From Nitrospirae bacterium MYbin3 (GTDB lineage Bacteria > Nitrospirota > Thermodesulfovibrionia > Thermodesulfovibrionales > Dissulfurispiraceae), in the NCBI GenBank assembly GCA_002753335.1, contig PEAD01000005.1, forward strand, positions 1 to 64,000: a stretch of DNA of 64,000 nt, given 5' to 3'. The notes under the pieces were generated by a model. The model had not been told where the DNA came from. It worked only from the letters and a program-made list of their open reading frames with translations, and did no database searches. Shown one piece after another: positions 38,549-48,160 of the stretch (position 1 is its first letter; every line of letters begins with the position of its first letter). The translations under genes were made by a program, and so were the position numbers.

Positions 38549-39670
38549 ATGGCCAAAGTATATTTCGCATCAGCAAGGGTAAAAAAGTGGAAGTACGATG
38601 ACAGCATGCCCGGAAAGCTCGAAAGGCTTTTAAAAGAGTTTGACCTATCGAAATACCTTTCCCCTAGAGACTGGGTCGCTGTGAAAACCCACTTCGGCTC
38701 CGAAGGCGCACACAGAATAGTCAGGCCGGTATTTCTGCGAAAAGTGGTGGATGCCATCCTATCCACGGGCGCAAAGCCTTTTGTTACGGATACTGTGAGA
38801 ATAAAGGGACTCGATTACCTTGAAGTTGCAAATCAAAATGGCCTAAATCATCTGTCTGTTGGCGCACCTGTAATCCTTGCGGACGGGCTGTACGGCAATG
38901 ACAATATTATGGTTGCGGCCGGCGACATACTCGGAGAAATAGCTGTGGCCTCTGTGATATACGATGTGCCTGCAATGGTCGTATGCTCGCATGTAAAAGG
39001 CCATATTCAGGCCGGTTACGCCGGAGCCATAAAAAATATCGCTATGGGTGGAGTGAGCGCCAGACACAGGCACTGCGGATGGAAATGCGGCCGCGGCGGC
39101 ATGCATGCGGTGGGCGAAGGACAGATAGTATGGGATGAAGAGAAATGCACGCTATGCCTTCAGTGCGAAGAAATCTGCCCTTTAGACTGCATTAAATTTG
39201 AAGATGAGAAATTCACCTACTCGGACGAAAATTGCTGGAGGTGCGGAAGATGCACAAGGGTCTGCCCCGAAGGCGGGATTTCTATGGCAGGCGATGATAC
39301 CGCTTTCATGAGCTCTCTTGCAGAAGCCTCAAAAGCGGTATTAAGCACATTCAAAGAAAAAAAGGTTATTTATATTAATTTTCTGACCGAAATACAACCC
39401 GAATGCGACTGCATGCCGGCTGCCGAAGTACCGGTCATTCAGGATATAGGAATTATGATTTCTGATGACCTTGTTTCAATAGAGCAGGCATCAATAGACA
39501 TGCTGCTCACATCAAAACCTTTGCCTGCATCCGCAGCCGAAGACGAGAAAATAAACGCCGGAGACGATGTGCTGTCAAAACTCCACAACAAACCATACAT
39601 GCTTCAAATAGACGAGTCTGTGAGGCTTGGATTGGGAGAAAAAGAGTACGAGTTGATACACCTGAAATAA
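38549..39670 (+). CDS. DUF362 protein with two [4Fe-4S] ferredoxin clusters
   Basis: The 373-residue protein has a DUF362 domain (about 1-190, with AVKTHFGSEGAHR) and an 8-Cys ferredoxin module: Cys200, 203, 206, 210 and Cys229, 232, 235, 239, each in a CxxCxxCxxxCP arrangement. A C-terminal region to 373 lacks clear motifs. Members are assumed to be redox carriers or iron-sulfur enzymes; the reaction is not established. GAGGTGA lies before the ATG. There is no signal peptide, so it is cytoplasmic. It stands alone with a hairpin after it. Confidence 0.88.
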   Translation: MAKVYFASARVKKWKYDDSMPGKLERLLKEFDLSKYLSPRDWVAVKTHFGSEGAHRIVRPVFLRKVVDAILSTGAKPFVTDTVRIKGLDYLEVANQNGLNHLSVGAPVILADGLYGNDNIMVAAGDILGEIAVASVIYDVPAMVVCSHVKGHIQAGYAGAIKNIAMGGVSARHRHCGWKCGRGGMHAVGEGQIVWDEEKCTLCLQCEEICPLDCIKFEDEKFTYSDENCWRCGRCTRVCPEGGISMAGDDTAFMSSLAEASKAVLSTFKEKKVIYINFLTEIQPECDCMPAAEVPVIQDIGIMISDDLVSIEQASIDMLLTSKPLPASAAEDEKINAGDDVLSKLHNKPYMLQIDESVRLGLGEKEYELIHLK

Positions 39671-39674
39671 AAGT

Positions 39675-39706
39675 AGCTGCTGCCCTTGGGGAGTTGGACA
39701 GCAGCT
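39675..39706 (+). terminator. Stem-loop after the DUF362 gene
   Basis: AGCTGCTG (39675-39682) and CAGCAGCT (39699-39706) form an 8-bp stem four bases after the stop. The following bases are G-rich, not a T-run, so a weak or Rho-type terminator or an mRNA-end structure is likely. Confidence 0.45.
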
Positions 39707-39805
39707 TAGGGGAGGTAACGAGGTGCTTCTGAAAATATAATAACAAATATGCCCTTACCTGTCAACAAAAAAATTAGACAGCATTGTAATTATAATTTTA
39801 GATAC

Positions 39806-40966
39806 TTACAGCGCAATAAACGCACATTTCAGATATTCGGTCTCTGGCACTGACAATAAAATAGGATGGTCTTTAGACTGGGAGCGCATCTCAATAAGAC
39901 GTGGCGTTCTGTTTGCTTCCTTTGCAGAATCTTTTAAAACATCCAGGAACATCTGTTTTTCTATGTGATATGAACATGACGAGGTGGCCAGAATTCCACC
40001 GGGACGCAGAACGCTCATAGCGAGATGATTAAGCACTCTGTAGCCTTTCAGTGCCTCTTTTATTTTTAACCTGCTCTTAACAAATGCCGGCGGGTCAAGC
40101 ACGATAAAGTCGTAGAAGCTTCCTTTTTTAGACTCAGCCTTCATAAAATCAAATACATCCGACTGAACAAAATCGCACCTATCTTGCAATCCATTAATCT
40201 CGACATTTCGTTTTGCCATAGAAAGTGAAGAATCTGAATCATCCACAAAGTTGACCTCAGCTCCTGAAAGCGCAAGCTGAACGCCCCACCCGCCCGAATA
40301 GCAGCAAAGATCAAGCCCCTCGCCGCCTTTAATAAGTTTTTTAAGAGCAAGCCTGTTCTCGCGCTGGTCCAGAAAGAACCCTGTCTTTTGGCCGTTAAGA
40401 GGGTCAACCTCAAAAGCCGCAACGCCTTCGTGGATCACAGGCAGCGTCTCGATATTCCCTTTGACAACGCTCTTATTAAGGGGCAAGCCTTCGAGAGTCC
40501 GTGACTGACTATCGTTTCTCAGAACTATAGCAGACGGATTAAACAACTCGTCCAACACCTGCAATATTGACTCTGACTGCTTTTCGATGCCTGCAGTCAG
40601 AATCTGGACAGACAAACACGATGCGTAGCGATCAACAATCAGTCCCGGAATAAAATCGCCTTCGCTGAAAACAATACGGCCGGAATCTGATTCAGGAAAG
40701 AACCTCTCTCTGTATGCGATAGCGCTTTTGATTCTGTTTCGGAAAAACCCGGCATCAATCTCTTCTTTGTTTTTCGTCAGAAGCCTTATCGAAATAAGTG
40801 AGTTGGGATTTACATAACCGATACCAATAAAGCCTTCCTTGCGGCCATAAACCTCAACTATGCTTCCGGGCTCGTAGTTCTTGGGGCTCGACTCAAGCTC
40901 GTTCGAGAAAATCCAGAGATGCCCCGCGTTGACCCTGCTGGTTCTTTTTAAATAAATTTTTTCCAT
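39806..40966 (-). CDS. Class I SAM-dependent rRNA cytosine-C5 methyltransferase (RlmI-like)
   Basis: The product has an N-terminal PUA domain (about 1-75, KIYLKRTSRVNAGHLWIF), a central small domain and a Rossmann methyltransferase. SAM motif LDLCCYSGGWGVQLA and catalytic motifs VLDPPAF and TSSCSYHIE (with the Cys nucleophile region) fit the RlmI/YccW family, which methylates 23S rRNA C1962. ATG 40966 (386 residues) replaces a TTG start 12 codons upstream. Exact target site is not readable. Confidence 0.9.
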   Translation of the reverse strand: MEKIYLKRTSRVNAGHLWIFSNELESSPKNYEPGSIVEVYGRKEGFIGIGYVNPNSLISIRLLTKNKEEIDAGFFRNRIKSAIAYRERFFPESDSGRIVFSEGDFIPGLIVDRYASCLSVQILTAGIEKQSESILQVLDELFNPSAIVLRNDSQSRTLEGLPLNKSVVKGNIETLPVIHEGVAAFEVDPLNGQKTGFFLDQRENRLALKKLIKGGEGLDLCCYSGGWGVQLALSGAEVNFVDDSDSSLSMAKRNVEINGLQDRCDFVQSDVFDFMKAESKKGSFYDFIVLDPPAFVKSRLKIKEALKGYRVLNHLAMSVLRPGGILATSSCSYHIEKQMFLDVLKDSAKEANRTPRLIEMRSQSKDHPILLSVPETEYLKCAFIAL

Positions 40967-41077
40967 GAGAGATTCTAAACGCCGGCAAGGGTGATAAGTC
41001 AAATAAATTTAAAACTCTATCCTTTAGAAGTGACAATTATCCTTAATCTTTTTCATCCGCTGTGGTATTATTGAAAA

Positions 41078-41857
41078 ATGAAAATAGCTCTTGCTCAGAT
41101 GAACATCGCATGGGAGGATAAAGCAGCAAACCTCGCAAGAGCTGTTGAGCTTATTGAATCGGCTTCATCAAGAGGGTGTGATGTTATTGCATTTCCCGAA
41201 ATGTTCAATTCAGGCTTCTCGATGAATCATTCCGCATTTGCCGAAGAAGGTTTGGGCGAAACATCTGCCCTGCTTTCCGAAAGTGCAAAAAAGTACGGAA
41301 TATATGTAATAGCAGGTTATGCGATAAAAAGCCCGTATGAAGAAAAAGCCAGAAACATGGCCTTTATCTTTGACAAAAAAGGGCTACTGACAGCCACATA
41401 TACAAAGATGCGCCCCTTCTCTTTTGCGTCTGAGGACAAGCATTATATCGCCGGTGAACACACAGCCCTATTCGATATTGACAACACCCCGTCTTCGGTA
41501 TTTATCTGCTACGATTTAAGATTTCCTGAGCTGTTCAGACAGGTTGCAAGGGAGATACAAATAATATTTGTCATCGCAAGCTGGCCAGCATCAAGGAAAG
41601 AGCACTGGCTCACACTTTTAAAGGCGCGGGCCATCGAAAACCAATGTTTTATAATTGGAGTGAACAGGACAGGCTCCGACAATAATGGCATCGAATATTC
41701 TGGCGCTTCCATTGTTATCTCTCCATCTGGTGATGTGCTTTGTCTTGGCAATGAAAAAGATGAACTGCTCTTTTGCGAAATAAACACGGACGAGACAGCT
41801 CAAGTGCGTTCTCGATTCCCTTTTTTGGATGACATGAAACTGGAATTTCAAACCTGA
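41078..41857 (+). CDS. Nitrilase-superfamily amidohydrolase
   Basis: The 259-residue protein has the catalytic triad Glu41 (AFPEMF), Lys110 (TYTKMRPF) and Cys144 (FICYDLRFPELFR). It resembles the omega-amidase/YafV branch, which hydrolyses alpha-ketoglutaramate or related amides. It is followed nine bases later by a small unknown gene. Confidence 0.9.
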   Translation: MKIALAQMNIAWEDKAANLARAVELIESASSRGCDVIAFPEMFNSGFSMNHSAFAEEGLGETSALLSESAKKYGIYVIAGYAIKSPYEEKARNMAFIFDKKGLLTATYTKMRPFSFASEDKHYIAGEHTALFDIDNTPSSVFICYDLRFPELFRQVAREIQIIFVIASWPASRKEHWLTLLKARAIENQCFIIGVNRTGSDNNGIEYSGASIVISPSGDVLCLGNEKDELLFCEINTDETAQVRSRFPFLDDMKLEFQT

Positions 41858-41865
41858 ACGCCGAC

Positions 41866-42123
41866 ATGCACGAAATTGAAGAACTTATAAAAAAATACGG
41901 CCTTGAAGATGACATGGAGCATGTTATTATTCCTGTAACAAACTCCCAAGGCAAGAAAAAAAGAATCTTCCTGATCAAAAGAAAATTTATCCGTGTCATG
42001 GATAAAGAAGGACATTTTGCTGACTACCATCTGCAGGATGCAATTGAAGCCACGGTCAAACATCCTGAAATGCCGTTAAGCGTTTCTCTAAAACTTCTAG
42101 AGTCAAAACCAACCGAAAACTGA
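41866..42123 (+). CDS. Small uncharacterised protein
   Basis: The 85-residue product is charged with no membrane segment. The centre has RIFLIKRKFIRVMDKEG, suggesting a small beta-sheet domain, and the end is helical. I do not recognise a family. It lies nine bases after the amidase gene and before a separate promoter, so it probably shares a transcript with the amidase. Confidence 0.55.
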   Translation: MHEIEELIKKYGLEDDMEHVIIPVTNSQGKKKRIFLIKRKFIRVMDKEGHFADYHLQDAIEATVKHPEMPLSVSLKLLESKPTEN

Positions 42124-42172
42124 TTCAGAAATCTTGATTAAGAAAATTCATTTTATAAATCTTTCATGATAC

Positions 42173-42181
42173 TGGTATAAT
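42173..42181 (+). promoter_or_regulatory. Extended -10 promoter for the cyclophilin gene
   Basis: TGG immediately before TATAAT (42176-42181) is an extended -10 element; the -35 region is poor. It lies 52 bases before the cyclophilin ATG. Confidence 0.45.
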
Positions 42182-42232
42182 TTTTCATTATTTTTTTAGC
42201 TAATCAAACAAAACAAAGGAGAATTCAAAACA

Positions 42233-42727
42233 ATGCCAGACACACGCGCAGTTATTTCAACCAATTTCGGAGATATTGAGCTTAAGTTTTTCCCTGAAGT
42301 TGCGCCTAACCATGTTAATAATTTCATAATGCTTGCCGAAAAAGGTTTTTACGACGGCACCACTTTTCACCGCATCATCCCCGATTTTATGATTCAGGGC
42401 GGGGATCCCAATTCAAAGAATCCAGACAAGTCGCAGCATGGGATGGGCGGTCCAGGATACACAGTAAATGCTGAATTCAACAACAAGCCCCATAAACGTG
42501 GAACTCTGTCAATGGCGCGCTCGAATAATCCTAACAGTGCCGGGTCTCAATTTTTTATCTGTGTAGGTGACGCTTCCTATTTGGACAGACAATATACTGT
42601 GTTCGGAGAAGTTGTATCGGGCATCGAAACAGTAGATAAAATCGTTTCTCAACCCCGTGACAGAAGGGACAACCCGGATGAAAGGATAGAGATTAAGGTT
42701 ACGATAAAAGAAGAAGGTCAGGAATAA
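42233..42727 (+). CDS. Peptidyl-prolyl cis-trans isomerase, cyclophilin type
   Basis: The 164-residue product has the cyclophilin motifs FHRIIPDFMIQGGD, the catalytic Arg in that segment, and AGSQFFI. No signal peptide, so cytoplasmic. AAAGGAGAA precedes the ATG. It helps folding by isomerising prolyl bonds. Confidence 0.96.
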   Translation: MPDTRAVISTNFGDIELKFFPEVAPNHVNNFIMLAEKGFYDGTTFHRIIPDFMIQGGDPNSKNPDKSQHGMGGPGYTVNAEFNNKPHKRGTLSMARSNNPNSAGSQFFICVGDASYLDRQYTVFGEVVSGIETVDKIVSQPRDRRDNPDERIEIKVTIKEEGQE

Positions 42728-42739
42728 ACGGGCGGCTGC

Positions 42740-43198
42740 ATGGTTGTTACCGACATAGAACATTTTGAAGAGCAGGTTTCGATGACTGCAATGCTCAAAA
42801 AAGCCTTTGATTTTGTGCAGACTACCAAGTTCGACAAATTGCCAGACGGCAATATAGAAATTGACAGCAATAAAGTATTTGCCATAGTACAGAGGTATGA
42901 AACTGTTGCTACGGACACCCCAAGATTCGAATGCCACCAAAAATATATTGACCTTCAATATATCGCATCAGGCGAAGAAATTATAGGATGGGCGCCTGCA
43001 AACATAATGCAGGCAACTGGCTCTTATGACGCTGAAAAAGACATATGTTTTGGAATAGTGCCAAAAGAAAAAATAACAGATGTATATTTACAAGCGGGGC
43101 AAGTGGCAGTCCTCTACCCAAACGATGCTCATGCTCCACGATTATCGTCAAAAACAAAATCGCATGTTTTGAAAATCGTTATTAAAGTTGCGATATAG
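42740..43198 (+). CDS. YhcH/YjgK/YiaL-family protein
   Basis: The 152-residue product matches the DUF386 (YhcH/EbgC) cupin-like family, seen in FECHQKYIDLQYIASGEE and the C-terminal histidine-containing segment PNDAHAPRL. Members are linked to sugar or sialic-acid metabolism and bind a metal, but the reaction is unclear. No sugar genes lie nearby. Confidence 0.85.
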   Translation: MVVTDIEHFEEQVSMTAMLKKAFDFVQTTKFDKLPDGNIEIDSNKVFAIVQRYETVATDTPRFECHQKYIDLQYIASGEEIIGWAPANIMQATGSYDAEKDICFGIVPKEKITDVYLQAGQVAVLYPNDAHAPRLSSKTKSHVLKIVIKVAI

Positions 43199-43211
43199 GT
43201 AAAAAGATCGT

Positions 43212-44402
43212 TTGAAAACAAATAATAGTCCTGTAAAAATATTTTTTCTTTTATCCGCAACTATTCTAATCTTGTTTTCTGATTGTGATACTGCTATGTC
43301 TGAAACTCCTCACTAAAAATACAGTCCGATAAAAATATCAGACAAAGTTAAGGGTACAGCAGGTTCCGTTGCTTGGTCCAGCGACAATAGGCTTATCGCT
43401 TTTTTGAGCGATGGCATTACTATCTATGATGCTGTCAGCACTGAATCAAAGAAAATTGATCTAGACACGCCATATTATGTTGCATGGGGCCCTAGTAATC
43501 GTTTTTGGGTCCTTTACAAAAAAGGACCGGATAAAAAACTATGCGCTGTCAGCACAAACAAACTGCAATGCGAAGAGATTTTTATAAGCAAAGTACCTGA
43601 GGCTATTTTTCCTGTTCCAGACAGCACCAAACTGATAGTTGTTTCAGGACAAATCACAACAGCATCATTGTGGTCCGATGTTTATTACGAATTATCTGTT
43701 CATGATTACGTAACAGGTTTGCCCCGAACCGTACATAAATCTAACCGAACACTTCCCACAAAAAATCCTGATATCGATTTCATGAGCGGATGGATAAACC
43801 AGGGTCCGAGTCCTTTTGACACCACTTTTCTCACCATGGAATACGTTAAACCACCTGTTTTCCCATCCCAACTTAAGATTGGAATTGTTGATTATTTGAC
43901 CGGAAAGATAAGCAATATTGGACAAATTCCTCATAACAAATTTTCTGTTCAGGCCAGTTGGTCGCCTGACGGACGCAGATTTGCATTGCCAGGCACAAAA
44001 GGCAACCTGATGATAATGAATATTGACGGAGAAGTTTTTACCCCCGACAAAGAAATTATTGGATGGCATCCATCCTGGAACCCAAAAGGCAGCCAGATTT
44101 TTATCGGAGGATATTTGCTCAATTCTGACGGCAGCAAAAGAGAGGAATTAGTTGCAAAAGGAATGAATAGCAGAGCATTCTGGTCTCCAGATGGACTTAA
44201 AATGGTGCTGCACACAAACAACAGTCTGTGGCTGCTCAACAAATTCAGCCCTTCACTTATAAGTCCTGACAGGCTGCCAGACAAAAACCTCTTAAAAAAA
44301 ATAGTCTTGCTTAAAGATCTATTTATCGAAAAACTTATTTCTGAAGACGAATACAATTTGCGATATAAGAAACTGTTAGAAAAGGATGCGCCGTCCAGAT
44401 GA
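43212..44402 (+). CDS. PD40-like beta-propeller protein with SHOCT-like tail; in-frame stop near the 5' end
   Basis: From TTG 43212 the frame encodes a signal sequence (hydrophobic residues about 9-24, then SDC), stops at TAA 43314-43316, and then continues in the same frame without another stop to 44402. The longer part has WD40/PD40-like blades (SVAWSSDNRLIAFL, ASWSPDGRRFALPG, AFWSPDGLKMVL) and ends with a SHOCT-like segment LIEKLISEDEYNLRYKKLLEK-type helix-loop-helix. Residual translation could start from TTG 43404, but would lose the signal and first blade. This is either a recent nonsense mutation, a sequencing error or real reading-through. It overlaps the cytochrome gene by ATGA. Confidence 0.6.
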
Positions 44403-45712
44403 AAAATATTTTTATTGCTGCTATTGCTTCGCTTATTATTTATTTTGTAGCGCAAACTTCATCGGCTAAAGATCCTTGCTTTGACTGCCACAAAGAAAAA
44501 ACTCCCGGCATAGTGCAGGCTTGGCAAACAAGCGCCCATTCAAAAAAGCAGGTGGAATGCTCAGGATGCCACGGAGATGATGTCGAAGCAAATCACAAAG
44601 GCAAAATAATAGTTGACTCTGCCAAATGCGGGGCGTGCCACCAAAAAGCTTTAACAGAACACAAACTAAGCAAGCATGCTATAAGCCTTAAAGCAGGCCG
44701 TGGCTGTACAAGAAATATGCCTTCAAGTGAAGAGCAGGAAAAGAGCTGCGCTTTCTGTCATGAACACGGCTCCACAAAACCCAAACTAGACACAGAATGC
44801 GCGATGTTCTTATCCCAAAAACCGGAAATGCAGCGCCAAGGCTGCGACTCCTGCCACAAGATTGAAAACAGATGCGACACTTGCCATACCAAGCATGGAA
44901 CAAGCATTGTCTATGCAAAATCGCCTGCTGTCTGCGGCAGCTGCCATATGGGGCCAGACCATGCACAGTACGAAATGTGGGAAACCTCGCCTCACGGCGC
45001 TATTTTCAAAAGCGAAGGAGAAAAAGCAGGCCCAACATGCACAACCTGCCACATGAGCAAAGGCCTGCATAATGTCAGCAAAGGCATAGCAACAGGCATT
45101 CCGGACAGTGCTGCAGAAACAAGGAAAAAAGAAAGAATCTTCATGATAGAGATATGTGCATCATGCCATACACAAGGTTTGTCAACGCGAAGTCTTAGCG
45201 ATGCCGACAACATCGAAGCACAAAGTAGAGCTCTTGTAGAGGAGGCTAAAACAGTTGTTGAAGGACTTTACACTGACGGTCTGCTGATGCCTATGCCTGA
45301 CGAAAGACCACTCCATCCCTTATTTGGCGCCGCACTGATTACAGGCCCTCATATGATTTATGAAAATTTATCCACGGTTGAAAGCCTTTACTTTAAGATG
45401 AAGCAGTTTTACTATATGAACGCCTTCAAAGGCGCGTTCCACCAAAATCCAGATTATACGCACTGGTATGGGAATGCACCGCTGAAGCTCACACTTTCGG
45501 AGATAAAAAGCGAAGCCATGCTTTTGAGAAAAACAAACTTAATCGAGAAGCGGCTCGAAAATTTAATTTCTCAACCTGATAATGTAAATGATGAAGTTGC
45601 TGTGCTAAAGAAAAACTTGAGAGAACTTAAAGACAAAAGGCTAAATGGCAAAATCACAGAAAAAGAATATATAGAAATAAAAAACAGACTACTGAAATCA
45701 AGCGGGCTATGA
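44399..45712 (+). CDS. Multiheme c-type cytochrome, HAO-related, nine CXXCH
   Basis: The 437-residue product has a signal peptide ending near SSA (about residue 23) and nine heme-binding motifs (CFDCH, CSGCH, CGACH, CAFCH, CDSCH, CDTCH, CGSCH, CTTCH, CASCH). The segment GRGCTRN and the C-terminal HWYGNAPLKLTLSEIK resemble hydroxylamine-oxidoreductase-family octaheme cytochromes. It is periplasmic and probably moves electrons; whether it acts on nitrogen compounds is unproven. Residues about 395-437 form a coiled coil with a SHOCT-like end (LNGKITEKEYIEIKNRLL), like the preceding propeller protein. ATGA coupling to that gene implies a shared function. The binding sites need cytochrome c maturation genes, none in this window. 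Confidence 0.9.
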   Translation: MKNIFIAAIASLIIYFVAQTSSAKDPCFDCHKEKTPGIVQAWQTSAHSKKQVECSGCHGDDVEANHKGKIIVDSAKCGACHQKALTEHKLSKHAISLKAGRGCTRNMPSSEEQEKSCAFCHEHGSTKPKLDTECAMFLSQKPEMQRQGCDSCHKIENRCDTCHTKHGTSIVYAKSPAVCGSCHMGPDHAQYEMWETSPHGAIFKSEGEKAGPTCTTCHMSKGLHNVSKGIATGIPDSAAETRKKERIFMIEICASCHTQGLSTRSLSDADNIEAQSRALVEEAKTVVEGLYTDGLLMPMPDERPLHPLFGAALITGPHMIYENLSTVESLYFKMKQFYYMNAFKGAFHQNPDYTHWYGNAPLKLTLSEIKSEAMLLRKTNLIEKRLENLISQPDNVNDEVAVLKKNLRELKDKRLNGKITEKEYIEIKNRLLKSSGL

Positions 45713-45733
45713 ATCAGCTATTTAAACTACTTG

Positions 45734-48160
45734 CTACTTCCGTATCCTTAGTGAGTTAAAAACCACAAACAGAGAACTTGCAGCCATTGCACCGGCAGCG
45801 ACTATAGGGTGCAGAACACCGGCCACTGCAAGAGGTATCGCGACTATATTGTAAAAGAACGCCCAGAACAGATTTTGTTTGATTATCGAATAAGCACTAC
45901 GCGAAAGATTTATAAAATAAGGAATCAAATTTAGGTCGTTTCTCACAAGCACTGCATCGGCGCTTTCCATTGCAATGTCCGTCCCTCTGCCCATAGACAC
46001 ACCTACCGAGGCGGCTGTGAGTGCCGGAGCATCATTGATGCCATCGCCTATCATTGCGGTCTTTTTTCCGTTAAGATGAATAGCCTCCAGAAAGTCCTGC
46101 TTGCCAACAGGATATACTTCTGGCAAAGCATTTTTAATCCCTACGATTTCGGCTATCGCTGATGTTGTTTTGGCATTGTCGCCGCTGACCATTGATATTT
46201 CAAGCCCCATGCGTTTTAACTCATCTATTGCTGAAGTCGCTTCAGGCCTGACCATATCGGATACAACAAATGCCGACCTTAACTTTTGTTCCCATGACAT
46301 AAAAATTACTGTGTCTCCTTGTGCTTCAAAAAAACTAACACGCTCATTGCAAATCTCTAATTCATGTTCAGACACTCCGCTCTGTATCATAAGCCGTCTA
46401 TTGCCGATATAAATCTTCCTGCCCTCGATAACGCCCTCTACGCCTTCGCCCGGCAGAGCCTTAAAGGCAGATACTTCAAGTCTCTTTAAAGAATTGTCGG
46501 CATCGCAAACAGCCCTGCCTATACTGTGTTCTGATAGAGCTTCGAGCGAAGAAGCTAAAGATACGCAATCCTCTCTTTGCATCGCTCCATCAAAAACAAG
46601 TACGTCCTTAAGCTGTGGTTTGCCCTGTGTGATAGTGCCTGTCTTGTCAAATACCACATGGTTAACCCACGCCAAATTTTCTATTACCTCGCCACCCTTG
46701 ATAAGTATCCCTTTCGCTGATGCTCGGAGCGTAAAGACCATTACAGCAAGCGGGGTTGCCAATCCTAGACTGCAAGGGCATGCGATGACAATCACAGATA
46801 TGCCGGTCATTATTGCAAAATGAGCAGGACGACCGGTAGAAAAATAATAAAATGCGGTAGCTAACGATATAATGATAATCACCGGCACAAAATACCCGAC
46901 AACTACATCGGCGAGGTTTTGTATTCTGGGCTTCTTGGCCTGAGCATCCTCAACCGCCCTGATTATTCCTGCAAGAACAGTTTCGTTTGAGGTCTTAGAA
47001 ACTTCTACTGTCAGACTACCTAAAAGATTCATTGTTCCGCCTATAACGACCGCTCCCATAGTCTTGCCCACGGGCTTCGACTCCCCAGTAAGCACCGCCT
47101 CGTCAACCTCTGATTCCCCTGTCTTTACCACTCCGTCTAGAGGGATCCGCTCGCCGGGCTTTATCAAGATAAGATCACCCTTCTTTATCGAAGCTACAGC
47201 CGTTAAAACAGCATCACCTGAACCGTCTTTTATGAGCCGCGCCTCTTTAGGTGTGAGTTCCGAAAGCCTCTCGATAGTTTGGGATGCCTTGCCCTTGGCA
47301 AGCGCCTCGATGTATCTGCCTAAGAGTATCAGAGTTATTATCATTACTGCGGTATCAAAATAAACCTCTCTTCCCGCAAACATCTGATATACGCTATAAA
47401 AAAAAGCTGAGCCTGCTCCGGTCGCTATCAAAAAATCCATGTTAAAGCTAAAATTCTTTAATCCCCTCAAAGCCCCGGCAAAGAAAGGAGCTCCAGAATA
47501 GAAAACAGCAGGAATTGTCAGCAGCATCGCAATAACCTCAAGCAGTTTCTGTATATTCCTATCTATGCCCTGAAAATATCCGGCATAAAGCGCTGCGCTG
47601 AATATCATTAACTGGGATGCAAGAAAAGCTGCGGTGCCGAATCTAATTAGCAAATCTTGCGTTTCGGCTTTCCTTGCGATAAACTGTTCGGATTCAGAAT
47701 AAGGCTTCGGCTTATACCCAATGTACAATATCCTCTTCAATATTTCTTCGAGCGTAGTTTTTAGCGGGTCCCAGTGAATCCTTGCTTTGTGAGTAGCGTA
47801 GTTCAGTCGGGCGTATTCAACTCCTTCGGTTCTGCCGAGAATCTTTTCGTTAAGCCAGACGCATGAGGCGCACCTTATCCCGTCGATGAATACGTCTATC
47901 TCCTTCAGCCCATCTTTTTCAACATCCCTTACCATATCTTCAAACGGCTTGATATCTATTTCGTTGTTGAGCAGAGGAAAAACCTGTCCGGTATCTTCCC
48001 ATTTTCTTTCATTGTAAAACCTGTCGAGGCCTTCTTCGTTTATAAAACGGTAAATCCCGGCGCAGCCGTTGCAGCAGAATATTCTTGAAGAGCCTTTAAT
48101 CTCGGCCCTAACAGTATCCTTCTCAGGGAATTCAAGCAGACAGTGGTCACACTTTGGCAT
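45734..48160 (-). CDS. ccoI: CcoI/FixI-type copper-translocating P1B ATPase
   Basis: The 808-residue protein has an N-terminal Zn-ribbon-like metal-binding region (CDHC and CCNGCAGIY), an HMA domain with IRCASC, eight membrane helices, the CPC transport motif (VIACPCSLGLATP), the TGES actuator, DKTGT phosphorylation site and GDGINDAP hinge. The nucleotide-domain HP motif reads HS (SEHSIGRAV). The N-terminal extension plus FixH and SafE neighbours match cbb3 oxidase assembly, which loads copper for the oxidase. ATG 48160 overlaps safE by 14 bases. No ccoNOP is here. Confidence 0.9.
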   Translation of the reverse strand: MPKCDHCLLEFPEKDTVRAEIKGSSRIFCCNGCAGIYRFINEEGLDRFYNERKWEDTGQVFPLLNNEIDIKPFEDMVRDVEKDGLKEIDVFIDGIRCASCVWLNEKILGRTEGVEYARLNYATHKARIHWDPLKTTLEEILKRILYIGYKPKPYSESEQFIARKAETQDLLIRFGTAAFLASQLMIFSAALYAGYFQGIDRNIQKLLEVIAMLLTIPAVFYSGAPFFAGALRGLKNFSFNMDFLIATGAGSAFFYSVYQMFAGREVYFDTAVMIITLILLGRYIEALAKGKASQTIERLSELTPKEARLIKDGSGDAVLTAVASIKKGDLILIKPGERIPLDGVVKTGESEVDEAVLTGESKPVGKTMGAVVIGGTMNLLGSLTVEVSKTSNETVLAGIIRAVEDAQAKKPRIQNLADVVVGYFVPVIIIISLATAFYYFSTGRPAHFAIMTGISVIVIACPCSLGLATPLAVMVFTLRASAKGILIKGGEVIENLAWVNHVVFDKTGTITQGKPQLKDVLVFDGAMQREDCVSLASSLEALSEHSIGRAVCDADNSLKRLEVSAFKALPGEGVEGVIEGRKIYIGNRRLMIQSGVSEHELEICNERVSFFEAQGDTVIFMSWEQKLRSAFVVSDMVRPEATSAIDELKRMGLEISMVSGDNAKTTSAIAEIVGIKNALPEVYPVGKQDFLEAIHLNGKKTAMIGDGINDAPALTAASVGVSMGRGTDIAMESADAVLVRNDLNLIPYFINLSRSAYSIIKQNLFWAFFYNIVAIPLAVAGVLHPIVAAGAMAASSLFVVFNSLRIRK

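Noticed and set aside
39507-39746. Minus-strand reading frame across the DUF362 end
   Set aside because: Antisense shadow of a well-supported gene, no domain.
44688-45213. Frames opposite the multiheme cytochrome
   Set aside because: Reverse reading of repeated CXXCH codons gives open frames by chance.
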